Below are positions 54,704-64,000 of a stretch of 64,000 nt of DNA, piece by piece. A program made the position numbers and the translations under genes. A model generated the notes under the pieces. It was not told the DNA's origin and made no database searches. It worked only from the letters and a program-made list of their open reading frames with translations. Each line of letters begins with the position of its first letter. Position 1 is the first letter of the stretch. Source of the DNA: Tribonema minus (Eukaryota; Sar; Xanthophyceae; Tribonematales; Tribonemataceae); contig JAFCMP010000188.1 in NCBI GenBank assembly GCA_017506865.1, forward strand, positions 32,054-96,053, given 5' to 3'.

Positions 54704-55152
54704 TGCAGGCACATCCCAGCGGACGACGTGTGCGTACTGTGTATGATTGTGTCTATCAACGGAAGACTCTATGAGCACCTTCAAACACTTTCACGTCGCA
54801 CAAGCGGACGACGTGTGCGCACCGTGTATAATCTGGTCTACCAACCGGAAGACTCAACGAGCACTTTCGAGTCACACAATCGCAACTGAACAGCGGCTGC
54901 GTAGTTCGCGAGCGGACGCAACTGAAGACTCTATGAGCACCTTCAAACACTTTCAAGTCGCACACGCGGACGACGTGTGCGCACTGTGTATAATCTGGTC
55001 TATCAACCGGAAGACTCAACGAGCACTTTCGAGTCACACAATCGCAACTGAACAGCGGCTGCGTAGTTCGCGAGCGGACGACGTGTGCGCACTGTGTCTA
55101 ATCTGATCTATCAACCGGAAGACTCAATGAGCACTTTTGAGTCATACAATTG
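54704..55152 (-). repeat. Nested 108/163-bp tandem repeat (right arm)
   Basis: Counterpart of 13947-14395, same copy number and arrangement. Keeping copy number across arms in a tandem array points to a recent duplication or ongoing conversion. Confidence 0.85.
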
Positions 55153-55450
55153 CAACTGAACAGCGGCAGCGTAATTCGCGAGCAGACGGCATACAGTGCA
55201 GGGTGTCGTCATGACTCTCCATAGTGTCAACGTACCATGTGCTTGCGACGTTGTGTGTGGTGTGTGTATGCTCCGGTGGAGTGCGGGGAGGGTCAGTTTT
55301 CCCAGCCATCTCTGATGGGCCGCCGCGGCTCTTGTGCAAGAGAAAACGAGAGCCTTGGTACTTCTATGTTTCCACAGCAATAATGGGTAAAGCACCTTAG
55401 CTGCGGCCGGACACAGGGCTTGTTGTTCTGTCAAACAGCATCATAGTACG

Positions 55451-56090
55451 TCCTTCTAGTCATGTCAGATACATGGCTGCTGCCGCGCTGTTGCTGCTTC
55501 GTGGTGGATGCGCTATGTGTGTGTTGTTTGTTGAAGCTGCATGCAATTTTTATGAGTGTATAGCAGTGATATATCTTATAGATATCAGGTCCCCCTCACC
55601 CTCAGCGTTGGGTTGTGAATGCTGTAACAACCAATGCATCACCCATTTGAGCTTGGGTTCATGTCCTTCTAGTCATATCAGATACATGGCTGCTGCCGCG
55701 CTGTTGCTGCTTCGTGGTGGATGCGCTATGTGTGTGTTGTTTGTTGAAGCTGCATGCAATTTTTATGAGTGTATAGCAGTGTTATATCTTATAGATATCA
55801 GGTCCCCCTCACCCTCAGCGTTGGGTTGTGAATGCTGTAACAACCAATGCATCACCCATTTGAGCTTGGGTTCATGTCCTTCTAGTCATATCAGATACAT
55901 GGCTGCTGCCGCGCTGTTGCTGCTTCGTGGTGGATGCGCTATGTGTGTGCTGTTTGTTGAAGCTGCATGCTAACTTTATGAGTGTATAGCAGTGTTATAT
56001 CTTATAGATATCAGGTCCCCCTCACCCTCAGCGTTGGGTTGTGAATGCTGTAACAACCAATGCATCACCCATTTGAGCTTGGGTTCATGT
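55451..56090 (+). repeat. 213-bp tandem repeat, about three copies (right arm)
   Basis: Counterpart of 13009-13648. The 71-codon frame is open on the plus strand at 55473-55973. Copy number and nearly all bases match the left arm. Confidence 0.93.
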
Positions 56091-56119
56091 CTTTTGGTGT
56101 TACTTACAGATAAACTGCT

Positions 56120-56491
56120 GTGGCAAAAGTGATTCAACGACTTTTGCACTTATACAGCCAGTCCTCAAGTGCTACTTGTAGAAGCTCAGCCAGTAGCGGC
56201 CACGCTGCAGCTGTGTGGAAAAGGTCATGTGCCAGTATATACCAACTCCTCGTTCTTACCCTGATGTCTGCTTGTGGCTGCACAAGTGGCCTAAGGAGCG
56301 CATGTTATTCTTCGCCCAAGTGCTCATGCCCTTACTCTTCACTCCGCTTCCTGTGTTTGTGGCAACAGATCTGTGATAAGGACGAGCAGTACGCCCTGAA
56401 ATGCACTGGCCCACGAGATGGTGAGGTTGAGGCCTGCATAGCTGGTCATACTGGGTGGTTGGCTGCACTCAGCACAAACTTGCTACGCTGA
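56120..56491 (+). CDS. Cys-rich candidate exon (right arm)
   Basis: Mirror of 12608-12979. The frame contains ACGCTSGLRSACYSS and ICDKDEQYALKCTGPRD, the latter followed by GGTGAG, a possible donor. It differs from the left by Thr for Ser (TLMSACG against SLMSACG). A competing frame over the same bases leaves coding status open; a downstream exon of the Asp/Gly repeat gene is the likeliest role if real. Confidence 0.25.
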   Translation: MAKVIQRLLHLYSQSSSATCRSSASSGHAAAVWKRSCASIYQLLVLTLMSACGCTSGLRSACYSSPKCSCPYSSLRFLCLWQQICDKDEQYALKCTGPRDGEVEACIAGHTGWLAALSTNLLR

Positions 56492-56614
56492 AGAACGCAT
56501 CTGTGGAGAGCCCAGATGCAGACAGTACCTCAGTTTGGCTAACTAACGTACAACGAGCAAGCTTTTCATCTGTGCATGAGAGCACACAGAGGTGCAGCAG
56601 CTGTTGCCTGTGAT

Positions 56615-59600
56615 TACGTATGGACTTGTATTTATAACGGCCCAAGGGAGGCCGGGTTGCCTATGCAATGATTATCGAAAAGCTTGCGTCAACACAGCAG
56701 CCTAGTCTGCGCTGTGTCCTAGGAGCTTGGATACCGGCGCTGCAACACAGCCCAGCATTCGCGCTCCGCGTGTGTACGCCATGACGCGCTCCGCCAACTC
56801 CCGCGCCAGCGACATGCTCAGCTCAATGAGGATCTGACGCTTAGCTAACCCGGCCTTGCGTAACACATCTGCCTTCCCCCCCCCTGAGCACAGTGCTGAA
56901 TGCATTGCCAACTCCTTAACAAAAAGGCTTGTCTGCTTGCCCAGCCGTCCGTACGACTCCTGCACGAATGGCACAAAAGCCCAAGATGACGTCAAGGTGC
57001 CGGTGTGGTGCTTGACCTTCGCGTCCTCCCCCACCCCAGCAGCATAGCCGTCCGTGTTCGAGGCATTTGTTTTGCCTGTCAGGTACGAGCTCGCTGTGGG
57101 CGCGCGCACACTTGTGTCTAGCACTATTCCCTTGTTACGGTATGCACTGCTAAAGTGCAGACACCCTGGGTCAATGACTGTGTCCGCCCGATACCCCGGT
57201 ACCTTGAAGACGCTAGCGTCCTCATTGCGGACAATAGAGACATGGTGCTGTCTCAAGATGCGCTGCAGGCACCGCTTTTGGGCAGTGTGTGTCGCGTTGT
57301 GCCCCCGTATGTGCTGGCTGGGGCAGCTGATCGCATGCGTGGAGGTGGGGCTCACGTCACTGCACCGCCATGGGCACACCTCGCCCTGTATGCCCCACCC
57401 GTCTATGAAGATCGCAACCAAAATCATCGTGGCTGCTGCCATACTGGACATGGGCGCCGCACCCGGGCGGTCATTGGCAGTGGGTGGCACGCTCATCCAC
57501 GACATTGCCCCGGACGCACGCTGGCTGCGCAGCTGCGCCAGGACCCGCGCGCTAGCCTGTTGGCGGCGGCGGCTGGTGTCGCGTGAGTCACCAATAGGTG
57601 CAGCCTGCGTCAGCTTGCCCTCGGCACCAGCCGAGGCAGCCTCCAGGTCCTTCACCAGGCAATCCTCGTATTGGCGTCGAAGAACATTTGAAAGGCCGGC
57701 CTGTAGTCCGTGTGTGAAGTGACCGCGCCGGCGGCGGGGCACTACCTTCCTGCAGATCTCGTCAGCATAGGCCTCCCAGTCGTCGTCGTCGTCCTCCTGC
57801 CCGCCGCTGCAGTTGCTTTCTTCCGCGCTTGTTTGTGTTTTAGCGGGCGTGGAAGAGGCAGCTGCAGCAGCGGCTTGAGGGCCAGGTACGGTCGCCGCCG
57901 CAGCGGCCGCCTCGGCGCCAGGCGCAATGGCGTGGGTGTGTGGGGCTGGCTCAGTGGTCTCCGTCTCCGTGACGGCAGTTGCGGCGTAGATCGCCTGCAC
58001 CGCAGTGGGGAGCGTCGACGCTGCGGCCGTCGTATCTGCTGCCCACCGTAGCAACGATGCTGGGAGCTGCTCGGCCACAGCTGCGCGTGATTTTTCGCCG
58101 CCATCAGCTGTCAGCGCTCGTGTAGAGCGTCGCACGGCCTCGATGATTGGCGGCAGTCCCTGGTCCTCGCGAATTGCGCATGAGTGCTGCGCGAACCAGG
58201 TGACTGCGCCGTGTTCGTCAGTACCGAGCCTCAGGGCCCCTGCTGCCACAGTTGCATGAATTATTGCTGGCCGCAGTGTTGTGCATGCCTGGGCCGTGTA
58301 TGCGGCTGGTGCCAGTAGCCCCAAAAGCGGCATGCCCAGACCGCCTCGTCGCTCCGGCAACCGTGATGCCCGCAGCGGCACTGCGATGTCCGTGAGTTCT
58401 GGCGGGCCCAAGCGCGGCAATACCAGCACGCTGCCACTGCTGGCTTCTTCATTGTCACCAGCAGTGCAGGCGGCCAGCAGGTGTGACTTCATGGCTGCCG
58501 CGGAAGCGCAGCCGTGCAGGTGCAGCATGCGTTCGAGCGTCCATGCACAGAACCCGTCAAACGCGTGCAACCATGTCTCACTCAAAGCCGTGTCAACGAC
58601 CCGAGCTAAGAAGCCCATGCGCTTCGTCAGTGACCTGCGCAGAATGAACTGTGCTGCCTGTAGGTGATGCCGCGCCATTCCAGCCAGCTGCCACGACAAT
58701 CGCCACGTCCCTGCGTCAACAAGATGCTTGCTCATGGCAGCATGCACATAGGCTGGGTGCCCTACCGGTACCCCGACCGATGTAAAGCCCTGACTGGACT
58801 CTGGCATGGTGGCGTCCACAAACGGTATGTCAAGGGCGCGCAGGCGTGCTCTGGCCGCTTCATCAAACACTGTGCCGCGCATGGCGATGGCCAGCGACTT
58901 GTCTGGTCGAACGCGTAAGCCCCCTGCCGCCAGCCGGCGGATCACCTCTGCCACCCCAGCGGCTGCTGCATCGTCGAAATAGGCAGCTTGCAGCACGTTG
59001 AGGTCATCTAGGAAAGCGCAGTGCGGGGCTGGCGGTTCCGCTGTGCTGTGGCCGTAGGCCGGCATACTGCCGGGCGTCGCATTCACTCCATCAGGGTAGA
59101 AGAGTAGGAAGGCCGCTGCCACTGCAAAGTATAGCGGCCCTAGAGGGTCCCCTTGCTGGCACCCTAGGTGGGAGCAGATAATGCGAGCTTCGCCGTTCAC
59201 CTCCACTCGCATCTCTGGGGCAGTGTCACCACAGTATACGGACTCAAAGTGCGGGAGCAGCTCTGGACAGAAGAGCATAAGCCCCCGCACAATGGCGGCG
59301 CGATCCACACTGTTAAATGCGTTCTCACAGTCCAGCTGGATTGTGGTGCCATACAGCTCGTGCCACACGCGCGCGCGCGCTGCCACATGCTCGACGCCAG
59401 ACCGATATCCTACGCCAAACTGCGACATGGAGGCCAGCAGCCCCGATATCTTGCCCTTGACGCTCCGTGCCGCTGTGGACCCGAGGAGTCTGCGCCAGAC
59501 ACTGGAGCAGGCGATCGGACGCCGCTTCTGTCCTATGCCTGAGAGGGCCGCGGCGCGGAGAAGCCGTTGCGATTGCTCCGGCAGCAGTTCAGGCTCAACA

Positions 59601-62600
59601 AGCAGCGTCGTGAACACCTTGGCCAGGTGATGGGCGAAAGCCGGTTCCATCACATCTGATTCTGAATCACCAGCTAGTCCTGGCGAGGCACTGTCCACGG
59701 GGCGGGTAGCTGCTTTCACTGGTGCACCAGGCCCAGCGGCCATCAAGAGGTGTTCATAGCGTAGGCCGTCCAGCCCTCCTGCCTTTCCCGCCCCTGCTGC
59801 GGACAAGGTCGACAGTATGTCTGTTGCCTCCACCTCGAGGCGCCGTCCGGCTGCGCTGGCAGCATCGGATTCCTCAGGCCTATCGCTGTGATCATGCGCC
59901 TGGCCCGATTCGAAGACAGGACTGCCGCTGCCAGCGGGCCTGGCGGTCGCTGCCACCCCTGCGCTGTGCAAGCAGTGCCGCCGGGCGTCGCGTACCAGGC
60001 CGCGCACTTGCTCCATTGGCGTATCGACTACCCCGGCCGGGTGCCAGTTTCAGGGTGCTTTGCTGCCAGCACCTGTGCAGTGACCTCGTCTCTTGGGGCG
60101 CATGCTTCACGCGCCTCTAGTCGTGCGGCGGCCAGGCCTACCCCCCGTCGCTTGCCTGAGAGGGCAGCGCACGCTGTTTGCTGCCTGGAGTCAGCCTCCG
60201 TCCAGTCGGCATCGAAGTTCGTTTGTGCCGACGCCGTAGCTGCGTTGTTTGTTTTGGGGGCCCGCAGCGTCGCTGCTGCTGACAGCGTCTTTCTCAGTAG
60301 CTCCGCGAAGTCGCCAGACAGCAACGCTGCCAGCCGGGCCGCAGGCGGCGTACCGGTTCCCTCCGGTTGCCTACCAAAGGCCATTGCTGCTAGCAGGTGC
60401 AGCAGCCTGTAGCCGCGCTGCACTAGAGTCTGAGAAACCTGATGAGCAAACGCCCCGGCACCATGATGGAGGCGCACCCGTGCCGCTTCACGTGCACTGT
60501 CTGTGGCGTCCGCCAGTAGTCGTGTAGCGTGCTCCACTAGCCGTGCCCACTGAGTGCATTGCAGCTGAGTGCGGAAGGGGTTGGCAGTCGTGGTGAACCG
60601 CAGCAGCAGTAGATCCGCCTCATCGGTCTGGTCAAGTGCGTGGACGACCGAGGGCGTCGAGAGGTCCCAAGCCAGGGATGCTCGTGCCTGGGGCTTTGAG
60701 GGCCTGCCACTGGTGGTGGTGGTCGGGGGGGGCGGTGACGCGGCGTCGTCCGGCGGGTCCAAATCCATGTCCGCCCATCCCACGGCCGTCCCGTGGGGGG
60801 GGCTGCTGTCCTGCAGCCTAAGGCTGTCAGACTGAGTGCGGCTGCCGGCACTGCCAGGCGGTGCCGCTGCGGCAGCAGCTGCCGTTCGGCGCCGGCGTTG
60901 CGCGCCGGTTGCCGTGGCCGCCGGGCGTTTCTTGCTGGACTTTGAGTTGGCGGCGCCACTAGCCGGCACCGCCGGTGGCTTTGGAGCTGCCGTTGCTGCA
61001 GCCCCCGCCGCCGCGGCCGCACCGTCGCTACCCGCACCCCCGCCCTCGGACTGGCCCGGGGGTACTGCCGGGCGTGCGCGCGTGGGGGCGCTGCCATTCC
61101 ATCGACACGTGTGGCACGGCGAGGTCAGCGCGCATTGCCTCTGCCCCGCGCTGGCTGACATATGGACCAGACCGCAGGCACCTGTGCATGCACTCAGCTT
61201 CCTTACCGCCCGTAGGAAGTCTTCTGCCGTGCAACCATACATGGTGCTCATCTCTTGCACACGCTTGGCATGGTGTGCCCCGGTGCTGCAGGTACTACTG
61301 CCTGAAGGGGCACGGTCACCGGATGGGTCGTGGTCAACCTGCTGCCGGATGCCCTTGGCGTATGCTGCCGCCGGATTTCGCTGACAGTGTGATGTGCTTG
61401 CCTCAGGGTTCAGCATCGACCTCGTGCAGCTACCACCGTTGAAGTGGGCCACTACCGGTGCCATGCGGCTCGCAGCTGACAGTTTGCCTCGCTGTTTGCT
61501 GTCCTCTTTCTGACCAAGCTGCCAAAATGCCAGTGTGCATAGTGGACACCTCAGTGGCTCAGGCTGCTGTGGCAACTGCAGCGCCGTACGGGGCTGTGTC
61601 CGACTCGGAGCCGTGATGTGGGTGCTGTCAGCTTGAGTGGTCGCCGACGCTGTCACAGTGGTTGGCAAGGGCGGAGCTGCCGCAGGGGCGACAAGCAGTT
61701 CAAAGTGTGTCCCACATTTGTGTATAGCCCAGGCGGCGTCCACAGCACATCCAGATGGCAGTCAGGCTGAGCTGGAGTCGCCGGTGCGAATACCGCTGGC
61801 AGCCCCATCAGTTGTGCCAGCACCAGCCCTGTTGATTTTTGCGTGCTGCCAGTGGCCTGAGGCTTGGCCTGCCACACCGTCACCGAGACCGCGTAGACCG
61901 CTGCAACAATGGCCCACACAGACAAACCGAGGGGCCGTCCCCACACGCCCTCTTCCTGCAGGCGTTGCTGCAGGAGCGTGTGCCCGCTGTCCTCACTAGC
62001 CGTTTCATTTGTGCCGTACTCGATTGCGAGGCAGCGAGCGCGTGTCCCGTACGTGTCGAATTGCTCACGTGTACACGCAGGTTGGGCTGCGGCATGCGCG
62101 GTCAGTTGACGCATCGATGACATGCTGGCCCCTTGTTTGCCCGCCCCCTGCGTGACGTATGCCACCATCCCGTCCAGCAGTGCCTCTCGCATGGCAATCA
62201 CCAGCGCTGGGGCCGGCAGTCCTTGCTCAACTGCGACACTGCCTATGCCGTGTAGAGCTGTATGAATCAAGCAGTTGCCGTTGCCCACATTGCTCACGGG
62301 GCGAAGCTCCCCACCACGTGCTAGCGTCGCTGTGTGTTCCCCAAGCGCCTGGTTGTGGAGTGCTTGCAGGCCCGTGTGCCAAGTGGAAAAACCATAGTTG
62401 GTGGCTTTTGCCAGCGCGTCTTGCTGCGCCTCCACGGTGACTGTATGGCACACGGTTGAGGGTATCCGGGTCGCCACCGTCACGGTGGTGACCTTCGCCG
62501 GCCCGGATATTCGTGCTGAAGGGGCAGAGGCACCGCCCCTCGGCGGTGTGGTGGCTGGTGCCGAGGGTGCAGGAGAATTGTCGCACTCGGCCTGTCGCTC

Positions 62601-64000
62601 CTGCGTCCGCCGTTTGTGCTTACCTCTGCGTCGACTGCGCTTCCCACTGACAACCATAGCCGTGACAGCTGCTGTCTCGGTCATTGTTGCGTGGGTGCTG
62701 TTATCACCAGCCTGCGTTGCGTCTGACTCACCACGTTTCCCGGCTGGCTGGCGAGGCGACCTGGCAACGACCGGTTCCCTAAGCGAGAGTTGGTCAAAAC
62801 CGCTGCCAGGTCGTTACCCTCTTCTCGGAGGGAGAGCAAGCTGAACGTGACCGTCAGGTCATGCATCTGATTCACCAGCGGTGCGCAGGGAGTCCGGCCC
62901 AGCAGGGTCTGTGTTGCTGGCGCGTCGCTAGCCGCCGGCCGCATATGCACTCGGCGTGACGTGCGGCGGGGTCCAAGCTTGGTACCCGTCGGCCACGCGC
63001 CAAGCACCGCGACGCGTGCCCGATTGGGGGCAAGGGCCAGTGCACGTACCCTGCGCGCGAGTGCGCCAGCCGCCCCCAGCAAGCCTTGCCAGTGAGATCC
63101 CGTCGGGTCCCTGGGGCATTCGCTAGACTGAGCGCCCGCTGCGACAGCAGCTGCTGTACTGCCTGGTGTGCTGGGCACACGATCGTTGCTTGACATCGTT
63201 GCGCCGCTATCGCTAGCACGACTTTCGCCGGGCAGCACACCCATTGTGCTGCTCCGGGTCAGTCTCGGCAGCGGCGCAACTGCCACACCGTCCAACGTAG
63301 ATGCATGGGCTTGCCTGGGGTCTACCCCCAGGTGCTCGCATCCGAGGATTTTGCGTATGGGACCACATTTGCTAGCGGCGGCGAGCAGCGCGGCTGTTGG
63401 CTTCAGGCTATTCCCCCCACCAACAGCTGCGTCACCCGCTGCCGCCGCGCATGTCGTTGGTCGGGTGTGTATGTCAGCAATGTGATCATGGCCTGATGCA
63501 CGGTCACTGCCTGACGGTGTGCATGCTGTCGCGGCGACCGGCCCTGCAAGGCAGTCGGCGCAGCGCCACAGGTCGCACTGGTCCAGGGCCCCTAGATCAC
63601 CAGATGGGGCCGTGGTGCTTACTGCTGTACGTCTGATTAAGAGGTTGCCGCACCCATCGCAGACCTGCTCCAGGCGGCCGCCGCATATTGGTCGGTGGTC
63701 TAGGAAAAGCTGAACATGCAGTTCTGCAAATTGCTTCCCCTTTCTGTGTGGCGCGTGCGTTGGTGCGCACATGCGTGTGCCGCTGGGCAATTCTTTCCCG
63801 GGGCCCGAGGATTTGCTCGCACTATGAACTTGTCGCACATGCGGCAGTCCAGCCCTGGGATATTGACCTTCCGGTTGGCAGCGTCTTTCTTGGCGGGCGC
63901 CAAAACTGTCATAGCGGTGATGCCGGATATTGGGTGCCCGTTGCGACTGTTACCGTCAGAGGTGACGCTGCCGCCTGACAGAGAGACGCCGCTGCCTGCT
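56615..64000 (-). mobile_element. LINE1, right copy (runs off the window)
   Basis: Reverse complement of 5100-12484; the 3' end is at 56615 and the 5' part lies beyond 64000. Protein-level differences from the left copy are few (about ten substitutions over the last 1,104 residues), but several indels break the reading frame. It is the same insertion as the left copy, duplicated with the arm. Confidence 0.93.
56702..63912 (-). pseudogene. LINE1 coding region, frameshifted (right copy)
   Basis: The frame is split at four places compared with the left copy: near 63745 (one G fewer, in the Cys/His region of ORF1), near 62795 (four T instead of five), near 61712 (an extra AC, just at the OTU His block) and near 60030 (six bases and one G fewer, between the RT-upstream region and MEQVRG). 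The piece from 60016 to 56702 keeps the RT motifs (NAFNSVDR, QQGDPLGPL, FLDD) and the restriction-like nuclease intact. In contrast to the left copy, the ORF1 tail reads straight through into ORF2 (PLPRLTRSSTMGVLPG), which suggests the ancestral element coded for one long fused protein. Confidence 0.88.

Larger units (their letters stand above)
42949..64000 (-). repeat. Right arm of giant inverted repeat
   Basis: Reverse complement of 5100-33067, in the order expected of a palindrome. It is 21 kb against 28 kb for the left arm because it lacks LINE2. It carries LINE1, the tandem repeats, the acidic-repeat gene, the hAT element, the zinc-finger gene and the 5' half of the SAM-like gene. Identity starts at 42949, directly after a broken methyltransferase copy, and continues to the window end. 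The alternative is an assembly fold-back joining two haplotypes, which the arm differences (one full retrotransposon, many small indels) neither prove nor exclude. Confidence 0.97.

Noticed and set aside
1-64000. CRISPR array, bacterial operon or prophage
   Set aside because: Spliceosomal introns, LINEs and hAT show a eukaryotic nuclear genome; tandem repeats here lack regular unique spacers.

Overview
The window is nuclear DNA of an intron-rich eukaryote. Probable exons are bounded by GT...AG introns, often with a TGCAG acceptor, and GC-rich retrotransposons (polyproline and polyalanine tracts) sit in a host background that looks much less GC-rich. A green alga or similar protist fits; nothing here fixes the species.

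The dominant structure is a giant inverted repeat. The left arm (5,100-33,067) and right arm (42,949-64,000) are reverse complements at about 99% identity by eye, separated by a single-copy spacer of 9,881 bp. Paired coordinates add up to 69,096-69,100 over most of the arms, and to 76,016-76,022 inward of a 6.9 kb retrotransposon present only in the left arm. The right arm runs off the window, so the outer ends are unknown.

From the outside in, each arm carries: a large LINE with an OTU-like protease, reverse transcriptase and C-terminal restriction-like endonuclease (LINE1, about 9.3 kb seen on the left); a 213-bp tandem repeat and a nested 108/163-bp repeat; exons of an acidic gene with Ca-binding-like Asp repeats; an internally deleted hAT transposon with 8-bp target duplications; a small possible ORF; a four-exon gene for a 261-aa zinc-finger protein; and the 5' part of a gene with a SAM-like first exon. 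In the left arm only, a second LINE (LINE2, 23,432-30,350, two ORFs) is inserted with a 7-bp target duplication; the right arm keeps the empty site.

The inner edge of the left arm falls inside the SAM-like gene, whose 3' exons in the spacer encode a PD-(D/E)XK nuclease-like domain. The right arm holds only an orphan 5' half of this gene, cut at the junction next to a broken methyltransferase copy. The window also holds the 3' end of a third LINE (1 to about 870), a short 3' fragment of LINE1 in the spacer, and several small tandem duplications. Order of events inferred: LINE1 and hAT insertion, then inverted duplication, then LINE2 insertion, with separate small lesions collecting in each arm.
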